Assembly: GCA_023663915.1 (NCBI GenBank)
Contig: JAMPGN010000025.1
Location: 1-27,471, forward strand
From: Eubacterium sp.
GTDB taxonomy: Bacteria > Bacillota_A > Clostridia > Lachnospirales > Lachnospiraceae
DNA: 27,471 bases
Reading direction: 5' to 3'
Of this stretch, positions 1 through 6,940 are shown piece by piece; the first letter of the stretch is position 1, and every line of letters begins with the position of its first letter. Under the pieces are notes generated by a model, which worked only from the letters and a program-made list of their open reading frames with translations, had not been told where the DNA came from and did no database searches. Position numbers and translations under genes: made by a program.

Positions 1-705
1 CTCATTTATGGAATTTCCTTCTGCGACAAGCTGCTCCTTGATATACTCATACTCATCCTTCAACTTATCTAAGATTTCATTCTTTCCGTCTTTTATATCC
101 TTCTCATACCGCAGCACATAGAACGGTATGAGTATCAGAAGCCTTTTCTGGAACATATCTTCTTTGGAAAAACTTTGTGCCTGCACTACCGGTACTTCAT
201 ACAGGACTTTCTCCCCGTTAGGCATAACAATCTGTAGTTTTAAGGCATCTTCCTTTTCTATTCCCGGTCTTACACACACCATACAAGATTGAGGAAACTG
301 AAAACTGAGAGGTTCTTTGTCTCTTTCCCTCGGTTTCCTTTTCAGTTCATTCATTAAGATATTTCTTGTCTCTTCCAAAGCAATCCTAAAATCATACTCG
401 ATCATGCGTATGACCATCAGCCCGTCACTTGTACTCTGGCACTCGATATGGTAGATCTTATCCCGTATCCTAAGCATGGCGTCATTGATTATCTTGCCAT
501 CTAAACTATGGTACTCATTCCTTCCCTGAATGATTACCTCATCTTCTTCATAATCAGCATGAAATACTTCATTTATCAACGCTACCGCAAGCATTGGGAA
601 TCTCTGCAGAAGCGTTTTGAATACGCTGTCAAAAATATCAACCATGTTCTCGTTTAGATTTTCTGGTGATTTCACATCTGTTACTTTATTGTCTTGGGTA
701 TTCAT
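1..705 (-). CDS. Rpn-family PD-(D/E)XK nuclease, 3' part cut by window edge
   Basis: Open for 235 codons from an ATG at 705 to base 1 with no stop, so the C-terminus lies outside the window. The start is preceded by AGGAGG (726-721). The fold signature is that of the Rpn / PDDEXK_2 family (recombination-promoting nucleases, often labelled putative transposases). It begins with FDSVFKTLLQRFP, then shows an acidic residue in INDAMLRIRDK followed by IYHIECQ, giving the D...ExQ nuclease core at about residues 75-95. The family cleaves DNA and is found scattered in defence and mobile regions; its biological role is poorly settled. It sits downstream of the hsd genes on the same strand but has its own candidate promoter. 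A catalytically dead relative cannot be excluded because the C-terminal half is incomplete. Confidence 0.75.
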   Translation of the reverse strand, partial: MNTQDNKVTDVKSPENLNENMVDIFDSVFKTLLQRFPMLAVALINEVFHADYEEDEVIIQGRNEYHSLDGKIINDAMLRIRDKIYHIECQSTSDGLMVIRMIEYDFRIALEETRNILMNELKRKPRERDKEPLSFQFPQSCMVCVRPGIEKEDALKLQIVMPNGEKVLYEVPVVQAQSFSKEDMFQKRLLILIPFYVLRYEKDIKDGKNEILDKLKDEYEYIKEQLVAEGNSINE

Positions 706-790
706 TATTTATTGTCTTCTCCTCCTAAATCCTAACTCGTCAAGCTGCCTATGCAAAGATAATCTGATACCCCTCCAATTTATTGTTTTG

Positions 791-801
791 ATTATATCAT
801 A
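791..801 (-). promoter_or_regulatory. candidate extended -10 promoter for the Rpn gene
   Basis: On the minus strand this reads TATGATATAAT, a perfect extended -10 (TG, one base, TATAAT) about 85 bases upstream of the Rpn start. No good -35 is visible, which is usual for extended -10 promoters. The AT-rich surroundings make chance matches possible. Confidence 0.45.
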
Positions 802-840
802 CCTTTATAAATCAGTTATACACTTTTGATAAATATGCTT

Positions 841-857
841 TTTCAACTCAGTTGAAA
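841..857. repeat. 17-bp perfect palindrome
   Basis: TTTCAACTCAGTTGAAA has two 8-base arms around a central C. It overlaps the stop codon of the small antitoxin-like ORF (848-979) and lies upstream of the Rpn promoter. No T run follows on either strand, so it is not an obvious terminator. A dimeric operator is possible. Confidence 0.5.
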
Positions 858-979
858 GTATAATATAATATATTATCACAATATAAAGGGATGCTGCATT
901 CTTGACCGGTATTCAGGCTAATGTCCTCATTTATTACGATATGACTGCTATTATAGTATCCTTTCATTGCCGCTAACAT
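848..979 (-). pseudogene. short antitoxin-like ORF, probably truncated (43 aa)
   Basis: ATG at 979 with AAAGG about ten bases upstream; TGA at 850-848. The product starts MLAAMKGYYNSSHIVINEDI and continues with LNTGQE. This resembles the N-terminal strand region of small clostridial type II antitoxins that begin M-L-A-x-K-G-Y-Y-D-G-x-x-I-V and carry a following LNxGDEVIITIL segment. Here the sequence turns into SIPLYCDNILYYTFN and stops, so the C-terminal toxin-binding part is missing. No toxin ORF is next to it. It lies between the second hsdS and the Rpn nuclease. The family assignment rests on recognition of the N-terminus only; a genuine 43-residue protein is the alternative. Confidence 0.45.
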
Positions 980-1111
980 AACAAAACGCGCCTTTCTTTT
1001 ATGTATTAGTTTTTATTATGTCCAAAATCCTGCTGTTTGTATAGTAAACTGATTATAATTTGCTATATTAGTAATTTTAGACGTATGCGTTTATTCATAA
1101 AAGTTCATAGC

Positions 1112-1164
1112 ATCTCTATCCGAAATACTCCTGCATCAGGGAATCCATTAGGGTTTGTGTTTCA
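1112..1164 (-). repeat. 53-bp direct repeat, copy A (3' end of hsdS)
   Basis: Identical base for base to 3926-3978. It covers the last codons of hsdS (ending TQTLMDSLMQEYFG), the stop codon and four bases beyond. Both copies have the same orientation. Confidence 0.9.
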
Positions 1165-2294
1165 GCTAGGGATTTTTGGATTGTAAATTTCAATTCGTCG
1201 GTCTGATGGACGAAGGAGTTATAACTATCTTGCACATATCTTGGCGGCTTAATTATTTGAAAGTTTGACACAATCGGAACATTCAAATTCGGCATTGTCT
1301 GTCCGACCGCCATATCCTCTATTGTCTTCTTAAATGAAGGAAACGATATTACCTTTTGTATATAATCAGCAGTAACTTCTCCTTTGCTTCTAATCAATAA
1401 ACTTCCTGTCCCACATAAAAATCCTTCTTCCAAAACAACTGCACATCTCCCCATTTCTCCTCGTCTTCCCATAACTACATCTCCCACCTTCAAATGATAA
1501 GCTGATAATTCATTAAATTTTTCATCAGAAATAGTCAGTTTAGTATCAGGCGTAACTTTCCCCTCTGCAATATGGGATGGATTCAATAATGGATGACCTC
1601 CCTCAATGTAATCCTCTTTATGCAATAACGAACCAAATGGACCAATTTTTATATCTGCCAATTCAGATAGTGGTACTTTTTCATATCCATGTGGATTGCC
1701 AACCGGATCCCCAAACATCTCCACAAATCGAGACTGAATCAAAACATCAAGATTCAAAATTTGATTTTTTTGCATCTTAACTATTCTATCAATCGCATCT
1801 AATTGCCTGCATATCAATTTCTGTTCTGCAATCGTTATATCCTTGACTTCATGTTTTGAAATATACTCATCCGTTTTCAGATTATGAAGTCCTGTTGTCC
1901 GATTTTCAAATATTCTGGTTCCGCCTTTCTTATAATTTGAAAAAAGCGAATAAAATATATATTTTGGCTCCCATTTTTCTTGGTTCTTAACTCTTAACAA
2001 TCCGGTAAAATTGTTAAAAAGATACTTATGCTCCGGTCCATCAAAGAAAACAACTCTTCCAACCGGCTGATTATCGCTTCCGCCGGATTTTTCAATAATA
2101 ATATCGCCATGCCTTAAATATTTCTCTTCAATATTTTTCTTATTGATCGTTCTTGTGACTACACCTTCATAATCAATAAAACCTTCATTTGTAAAATTAG
2201 TCGTTCTTAAAACAGGTATCCCCATACCATCAACATGGTCTGTTCCCCATTCGCCTGATAAAGCCTTTCCTACAATTTCAGCCAGCCTTGCCAT
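1116..2294 (-). CDS. hsdS: type I restriction-modification specificity subunit (second hsdS)
   Basis: 392 residues, the usual full length for HsdS. HsdS gives the type I methylase and nuclease complex its DNA target through two target-recognition domains (TRDs). TRD1 spans about residues 1-170, with the family stretches LSGEWG, VPVLRTTNF-like and YLFNNFTGLLRV. A coiled-coil central conserved region follows at about 170-200 (MQKNQILNLDVLIQSRFVEM). TRD2 starts at YEKVPLSELADI and ends before the C-terminal helical repeat LMDSLMQEYFG. The ATG is preceded by AGGTGA. It lies 96 bases behind the AlbA_2 gene. It shares its tail and part of the central region with the first hsdS (3930-5078), while the TRDs differ, so the two proteins should recognise different sequences. 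Confidence 0.92.
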   Translation of the reverse strand: MARLAEIVGKALSGEWGTDHVDGMGIPVLRTTNFTNEGFIDYEGVVTRTINKKNIEEKYLRHGDIIIEKSGGSDNQPVGRVVFFDGPEHKYLFNNFTGLLRVKNQEKWEPKYIFYSLFSNYKKGGTRIFENRTTGLHNLKTDEYISKHEVKDITIAEQKLICRQLDAIDRIVKMQKNQILNLDVLIQSRFVEMFGDPVGNPHGYEKVPLSELADIKIGPFGSLLHKEDYIEGGHPLLNPSHIAEGKVTPDTKLTISDEKFNELSAYHLKVGDVVMGRRGEMGRCAVVLEEGFLCGTGSLLIRSKGEVTADYIQKVISFPSFKKTIEDMAVGQTMPNLNVPIVSNFQIIKPPRYVQDSYNSFVHQTDELKFTIQKSLAETQTLMDSLMQEYFG

Positions 2295-2348
2295 TCTTCA
2301 CCTCTTTTTATCCCAAATATTGTATACTATTTAGGACCAATTTTCTCT

Positions 2349-2365
2349 TTTTCTGTCACCCTATC
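2349..2365 (-). repeat. 17-bp direct repeat behind the AlbA_2 stop (distal copy)
   Basis: Minus strand GATAGGGTGACAGAAAA, identical to 2651-2635 inside the gene. It belongs to a longer VTE-like tract (2383-2327) that reads V-T-D-K-V-I-D-R-V-T-E-K-E-K-I-G-P-K and then TAG, in a different frame from the gene's own end. Confidence 0.85.
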
Positions 2366-2390
2366 TATCACCTTATCTGTCACCTACAGG

Positions 2391-3875
2391 TTACAGAAAA
2401 AGTTTCCAGTAACCTTTTCGATCTGAACCAACCCTTTCTATAATGCCCTTGTCTTTTAAACCTTTGATGCGTTTCGATACCGTTTTTCTGCTTATTCCAA
2501 GCATTTCCGCCAGCACAGCCGTCGTGTAAGAAGGGTCTTTCCGTAAAAGTTCTGTCACCTGTCTTTCTTCTTCTGTAACCTTTTCTATCACCTTTTCTGT
2601 AACCCTTTCTGTCACCTGTCTTTCTTCTGTAACCTTTTCTGTCACCCTATCGGTATCAGCTCTACTTTCACTAATTCCATTTTCAATATTACGTTGCTGT
2701 TCCAATGGAACCGTCAGCTTAAATACGTCACCTTCTTCAAAATCCGGCTCGCCACCGGAATAAATCTTTGTAAATTTATATAAATTACGAACTCCGGAAC
2801 CCAGGGCATCTGCATAGCCAATATTCACAAAAAACTTTGCCAATAACGGATTCTTCGGATACGGTGTAAAATCCTGCAACTCTATCCTCCCAACGCGTCT
2901 TGCACGATTCCAATTTTCCGTATATATTTTATCTTCCTCTATAATCAGCTTTGCCGGAAAAGCACTACCAAATTCCCTGTGTACGAGAAGATTACTGACA
3001 ATCTCTCTGGCAATGACACTCCTAACGCTCATACTGATATTATCTATCAGAAAAAACTTATCATTCGTATGTTTCGAGATAAACCCCATCAACAAATCGT
3101 AGCTCTCAATCAAATTATTTTCTACAATCAGCCGGTCATCATACCGATCCATATTTTTGACACGATAGATCGCATCCGTCTTATATCCCGGCACACAGGA
3201 TTGTATGGATTCCGGCTTCCCAAATAAAAGAATACAAGCCATGTTATAGCCTTCCTTCCCTGTGCTCCTGTCCTTTTCATACAATCCCGCACTTTTTAGC
3301 AGATCCATATCCGAGAGATTTTTCCATGGATGGTCTTTATATTTATTTACCGCCATCTGCCTTGCTTTTCCAATTAGTTCCATGCACAGATCATTCTCCG
3401 TCGCATAAGGAAAAATTTTCCGTTCCGTATACGTTGCAGATTTCCGGCTGGATATATTAGCCACTAAATCAGCCGAGGTAGAAATATCCTGATCTGCATC
3501 CTCATTGCGGTCATAAATCCTATTGTTGCAAAATTCAATCTGTGAACTGACCGGAATATATACCCACAAAACTTTCCTGCCCTTATATTCAATTTCTTCT
3601 AAATTCAGATAAAGTGATGGACTTATTTTCTGTGGGTTATTAAGCATATTCACAAAATTCTTTTTCATGTCCTCAATGCATTTCGGATTTACGCCAATCA
3701 CTGTTCCTTTATGGTTTACTTCTTTGATGCCTAAAAGCATATAACCGCCATAGCGATTGGAAAACGCACATACGGTTTCAAACACACTGTTATTTAATCC
3801 ATTCACGCATTCTTTATATTCGATTGTAAACCCTTCTCCAGCCTGCAATAATTCTTCCAATTTCGCAACTGTCAT
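2391..3875 (-). CDS. AlbA_2 / HATPase_c_4 / winged-helix protein inside the hsd locus
   Basis: 494 residues. The N-terminus (about 8-130) is the AlbA_2 (Schlafen AlbA_2, formerly AAA_4) domain: EGFTIEYKECVN, then VCAFSNRYGGYMLLGI. The middle (about 280-390) resembles the HATPase_c_4 or RecG-related region, with REIVSNLLVHREFGSAFP, NPLLAKFFVNIGYADALGSG and FKLTVPL. A linker at about 409-445 is a run of V-T-E-K-type four-residue repeats. The C-terminus (about 447-494) is a winged helix (LAEMLGISRKTVSKRIKGL, KGIIERVG). Such proteins are usually annotated as putative transcriptional regulators or RecG-like; their biochemical role is not established. GAGGTG precedes the ATG. It sits between two hsdS genes on the same strand, 54 bases after the first. 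This suggests co-expression with the restriction system and possibly a regulatory or defence-accessory role (inference). Confidence 0.85.
   Translation of the reverse strand: MTVAKLEELLQAGEGFTIEYKECVNGLNNSVFETVCAFSNRYGGYMLLGIKEVNHKGTVIGVNPKCIEDMKKNFVNMLNNPQKISPSLYLNLEEIEYKGRKVLWVYIPVSSQIEFCNNRIYDRNEDADQDISTSADLVANISSRKSATYTERKIFPYATENDLCMELIGKARQMAVNKYKDHPWKNLSDMDLLKSAGLYEKDRSTGKEGYNMACILLFGKPESIQSCVPGYKTDAIYRVKNMDRYDDRLIVENNLIESYDLLMGFISKHTNDKFFLIDNISMSVRSVIAREIVSNLLVHREFGSAFPAKLIIEEDKIYTENWNRARRVGRIELQDFTPYPKNPLLAKFFVNIGYADALGSGVRNLYKFTKIYSGGEPDFEEGDVFKLTVPLEQQRNIENGISESRADTDRVTEKVTEERQVTERVTEKVIEKVTEEERQVTELLRKDPSYTTAVLAEMLGISRKTVSKRIKGLKDKGIIERVGSDRKGYWKLFL
2550..2651 (-). repeat. 12-bp-type coding repeat tract (VTEK linker)
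   Basis: Degenerate tandem units on the theme GTGACAGAAAAG encode V-T-E-K, V-T-E-E-R-Q, V-T-E-R, V-T-E-K, V-I-E-K, V-T-E-E-E-R-Q and V-T-E. Most units are multiples of three bases, so gain or loss would change linker length without breaking the frame. The most upstream 17 bases (2635-2651) are repeated exactly behind the stop codon at 2349-2365. Confidence 0.8.
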
Positions 3876-3925
3876 ATAACACCTCTGTTTTTACACACTG
3901 TTTTTAAATACTTCCAAGACAAATT

Positions 3926-3978
3926 ATCTCTATCCGAAATACTCCTGCATCAGGGAATCCATTAGGGTTTGTGTTTCA
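3926..3978 (-). repeat. 53-bp direct repeat, copy B (3' end of hsdS)
   Basis: Identical to 1112-1164. It ends within codons for the shared TQTLMDSLMQEYFG tail of the first hsdS. A further 20 bases in the central region (4522-4541 versus 1711-1730, encoding part of SRFVEMFGD) are also identical between the two genes. Confidence 0.9.
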
Positions 3979-5078
3979 TTTAAGGCAGTTTGGGTTTTAA
4001 GTTTCAATTTGTCTACTTGTCGAACAAAATCTAGAAACTCTTCCTGCCTATCCATAGTTGGTACAAAACCTCTTAATTTTGCTATCTTACCTTGAAATAA
4101 ATTTGCTTGTGCTGATGCTGTTTTTGCGCTATTGATCTGATCTTGTAGATAATCCGAAGTAATCATGTATTCAGCAAAAATAGGATTTATTCCGTTTTTA
4201 AATCTTAACAATGCTACACTTCTTACCATTTGAAATTTCATATCGGATGGTACACTACAACATCTACCCACTGTACCAGAACATGAAATCAACACATCTC
4301 CTTCTTGCGGAACCACTCTCTTTGAAATTCTGTCATATTCCCCTTGATCAATATAATCAACATCATCTAATTGTAAAGAATGGTTTAACACATTACGAGC
4401 TGATAGCAAATAAATTCCTTTTTCAACCCGTCTCGGAGTAATATGTTCCCCATCTGTAATGAAATCTGTTAATTCATCAAATGTTTTCATTTCCCAATTC
4501 ATAGAATTTATTCTCAAATCTCCAAACATCTCCACAAATCGGGATTGAATCAAATTATTTAATTGCTTGATTCGCTCCTTGTGCAGCAGCACTAAACTTT
4601 GACATTTGTTTAGAATCTTGGCACAACCAATCTGTCTGTCTAAATCCGGCAGCGGAATCTCGATATTTTCCACTATGGATTTTGATATTTCCTTAAATGT
4701 CGCTCCCCTGCCAAGTGAATTTAAATAATCGGTACGTCCTTTCAGAAACCAATACAAATACCTGTTATCTATTTTTTCACAACAGATCATATTTTTGAAG
4801 CCTTGATTGCAGTACATTTCCTTGCCTGCTATGGCAACTTTCCCTATAGGTGCCCGCGAAGATAAAATAACCGTTCCCTTGGGAAATGGTCGTAAACCTG
4901 TTTTTTTAACAGCAACATCTGTTATTTTTCGTTGGCTTTCCTCTATTATATAGGTTTCATCAGTTAATTCCGCCGGCGTGATCCAGTCAATGTCGCCATT
5001 CCAATATTCAGCTACCTCCGTTTTAGGCGTGCTTCCGGAAACAACCTCGCATACCTCTCCTAACCTTATTCGTTCCAT
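3930..5078 (-). CDS. hsdS: type I restriction-modification specificity subunit (first hsdS)
   Basis: 382 residues, complete HsdS with two TRDs. TRD1 begins IRLGEVCEVVSGSTPKTEVA and carries the common YWNGDIDWITPAELTD and LSSRAPIGKVAI motifs. The central helices contain KERIKQLNNLIQSRFVEMFG. TRD2 begins MKTFDELTDFITDGEHITP and includes DVLISCSGTVGRC. The C-terminal tail LMDSLMQEYFG is shared with the other hsdS. The ATG lacks a strong ribosome site (TTGGGTTAAATT before it), unlike its neighbours, so expression may depend on coupling or be weak. It follows hsdM after a 263-bp gap that holds a decayed nucleotidyltransferase gene. HsdS docks two HsdM copies and selects the adenine to be methylated. 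Confidence 0.93.
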   Translation of the reverse strand: MERIRLGEVCEVVSGSTPKTEVAEYWNGDIDWITPAELTDETYIIEESQRKITDVAVKKTGLRPFPKGTVILSSRAPIGKVAIAGKEMYCNQGFKNMICCEKIDNRYLYWFLKGRTDYLNSLGRGATFKEISKSIVENIEIPLPDLDRQIGCAKILNKCQSLVLLHKERIKQLNNLIQSRFVEMFGDLRINSMNWEMKTFDELTDFITDGEHITPRRVEKGIYLLSARNVLNHSLQLDDVDYIDQGEYDRISKRVVPQEGDVLISCSGTVGRCCSVPSDMKFQMVRSVALLRFKNGINPIFAEYMITSDYLQDQINSAKTASAQANLFQGKIAKLRGFVPTMDRQEEFLDFVRQVDKLKLKTQTALNETQTLMDSLMQEYFG

Positions 5079-5126
5079 AATTTAACCCAAAATTCAACAT
5101 ATTATTTTTTTACAATAATCCTATCC

Positions 5127-5309
5127 CTATGCAGCATACAGTTCTATCACCTTTCCTACCTCTATCAGATCATCGTCTCTGACTGGACCATGTATAATAT
5201 CCACTTTCAGCCCCAGAACCTCCTCTAACTGCAATCTTATATCCGACAATGCCAAGAGTGTAATCGGTTCTGAAAACTCCTATCTGTTACTCACTTCCAG
5301 TTTCTTCAT
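5127..5309 (-). pseudogene. remnant of an MNT-type (MntA-like) nucleotidyltransferase
   Basis: The frame 5279-5130 encodes 50 residues, including EFSEPITLLALSDIRLQLEE and GLKVDIIHGPVR, and ends DDLIEVGKVIELYAA before TAG (5129-5127). This is the C-terminal half of small pol-beta-type nucleotidyltransferases of the HEPN/MNT toxin-antitoxin group. The part with the catalytic G-S and D-x-D motifs is gone. Upstream, a short start (ATG 5309-5307, MKKLEVSNR, with AGAGG before it) runs in the same frame into an amber stop at 5282-5280. No HEPN partner is present. It fills most of the hsdM-hsdS gap. Family recognition is from the C-terminal motif pattern. Confidence 0.65.
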
Positions 5310-5341
5310 AATCCTCTGCAACCTTTATAAATAACACCTGT

Positions 5342-6802
5342 TTACTTCCCAAGCATCTTCTTCAACTCCGCCATTTCTGTCTGAATCTGCTCCTCAATCT
5401 GTTCGATACGGGCAATAATCACATCCGGAGAATCATACTCGACTTTTTCATACACAATCTCTTTGTACTTATTAATGGAAAGGTCATAATCATTCACCGC
5501 AATCTCTTCCAGCGGTACAAAGAAGCTCTGCTCTGTTCTCGCCCGGTCAGCTTCCTGTTCCAAATGATCAAACCTGCTGATAATATCTGGAATATCACAC
5601 TCTTCTATCTCCTGCCGCTTGTCATCCAGACTGTACCCATCCGCCTTCATGTCATAGAACCACACTTTGTCCGTTCCACCAGATCCCGTTTTCGTAAATA
5701 AAAGGATCGCTGTCGAAACTCCCGCATACGGTTTAAAGACACCGCCCGGCATGGAAATCACGGCATTCAGTTTATTATGCTCCAGAATCTCTTTTCTGAT
5801 CTGCTTATGGGCGTTACTGCTGCCAAATAGTACACCGTCCGGAACAATAACCGCCGCTCTTCCACCCTTTTTCAAAATACGAAGGAATAATGCAAGGAAA
5901 AGCAGTTCCGTCTTTTTCGTCTTCGTAATTTTGAGCAAGTCAGCAGATACGGCTTCATAATCAAGACTCCCCTTAAAAGGCGGATTGGCAAGTACCAGAC
6001 TATATTTTTCAATATCGGCATTCTGCTCTGACAAACTATCCCTATAGGAAATGTTCGGATTGTCAACACCATGCAAAAGCATATTCATCGCACCAATACG
6101 AAGCATTGTCCTGTCCATATCATTTCCATAAAACATGTTATTATTAAAATGCTCCCGCAGTTGTGCATTAAGGAACATATCTGCATGATTTTCACGCAGA
6201 TATCGCTGCGCCTCAATCAAGAATCCCGCACTCCCCATCGCAGGATCTATAATCATGTCCTCCGGCTGGGGTTTTACCAGATCAACCATCAATTTTATGA
6301 TGTGCCTCGGCGTTCGGAACTGACCATTCGTACCCGCCGTGGCGACTTTTGACAGCAGATACTCGTATAAATCGCCTTTGGAATCCTCGTCGCCAAGTTC
6401 CAACTTGTCAATTCCGTCCACAATTTTCGTGAGCATCGCCGCAGTCGGAATCTTGAAAATCGCGTCTCCCATGTAGCGCGCATACGCGGATTCTCCATCT
6501 TGGTGCAGATTTTTAATAAACGGAAATACACCGTTTGCAACCATTTCATACATTTCTTCCGCAGAACCCAAATTCTTAAATCTGCTCCATCTGTATTTCT
6601 GGCATTCTTCCGGAAACATGGACTCAAACGGCACTCCAAGGAAATTCGCCTCATTTTCTTTGGTGGTCTCAACGTCATCTAACTGCTTGATAAACAGCAG
6701 GTATGTAAATTGTTCAATTACATCTAATGGATTGGTAATTCCGCCAGTCCAGAATGTCTCCCATATTCGATCAATCTTATTTCGTAATTCACCTGTAATC
6801 AT
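5342..6802 (-). CDS. hsdM: type I restriction-modification DNA methyltransferase subunit
   Basis: 486 residues, normal HsdM length. The helical HsdM_N domain covers about 5-130 (IDRIWETFWTGGITNPLDVI, YLLFIKQLDD). The N6-adenine methyltransferase domain follows, with QFRTPRHIIKLMVDL, the SAM-binding motif I DPAMGSAGFL (187-194 region) and catalytic motif IV NPPF (273-276). The C-terminal helices (about 445-486) contact HsdS. It transfers a methyl group from SAM to adenine N6 at the HsdS-defined site. The ATG has CGGAG six bases upstream. It is the first gene of the island, directly behind the prfA terminator, with a candidate promoter at 6851-6879. No hsdR is in the window, so whether the system restricts or only methylates cannot be told here. 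Confidence 0.95.
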   Translation of the reverse strand: MITGELRNKIDRIWETFWTGGITNPLDVIEQFTYLLFIKQLDDVETTKENEANFLGVPFESMFPEECQKYRWSRFKNLGSAEEMYEMVANGVFPFIKNLHQDGESAYARYMGDAIFKIPTAAMLTKIVDGIDKLELGDEDSKGDLYEYLLSKVATAGTNGQFRTPRHIIKLMVDLVKPQPEDMIIDPAMGSAGFLIEAQRYLRENHADMFLNAQLREHFNNNMFYGNDMDRTMLRIGAMNMLLHGVDNPNISYRDSLSEQNADIEKYSLVLANPPFKGSLDYEAVSADLLKITKTKKTELLFLALFLRILKKGGRAAVIVPDGVLFGSSNAHKQIRKEILEHNKLNAVISMPGGVFKPYAGVSTAILLFTKTGSGGTDKVWFYDMKADGYSLDDKRQEIEECDIPDIISRFDHLEQEADRARTEQSFFVPLEEIAVNDYDLSINKYKEIVYEKVEYDSPDVIIARIEQIEEQIQTEMAELKKMLGK

Positions 6803-6850
6803 ATCATTCTCCGTTTCGTGAGGTTATTGTTACCAGTCTCTCCGCTATCC

Positions 6851-6879
6851 ATTGTAACACAACGCGCCTTGAATTTCAT
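6851..6879 (-). promoter_or_regulatory. candidate sigma-A promoter for the hsd operon
   Basis: On the minus strand, ATGAAA (6879-6874), a 17-base spacer and TACAAT (6856-6851), about 50 bases before the hsdM start. The -35 is weak (four of six), the -10 good (five of six). Confidence 0.45.
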
Positions 6880-6898
6880 TCATATCTTTTATCCAAAC

Positions 6899-6936
6899 AA
6901 AAAAGACAGACAATGAAATGATCAAAGTCTGTCCTT
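6899..6936 (-). terminator. intrinsic terminator behind prfA
   Basis: On the minus strand GGACAGAC and GTCTGTC form the stem around a 15-base loop, followed by TTTTTTG. It starts four bases after the prfA stop and separates the housekeeping cluster from the hsd island. Confidence 0.85.
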
Positions 6937-6940
6937 TACC

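Noticed and set aside
2550..2651. CRISPR-like array from the repeated GTGACAGAAAAG units
   Set aside because: The units are 12-base coding repeats without unique spacers and read in frame as VTEK.
6295..6678. 127-codon minus-strand ORF inside hsdM
   Set aside because: Same strand but a different frame from hsdM across the conserved methyltransferase region; arginine- and cysteine-rich shadow frame.
985..6870. 10-bp direct repeat AACGCGCCTT at 985-994 and 6861-6870 flanking the hsd block, as island attachment sites
   Set aside because: Hundreds of 10-mer matches are expected by chance in 27 kb; there is no integrase, tRNA target or duplicated gene end.
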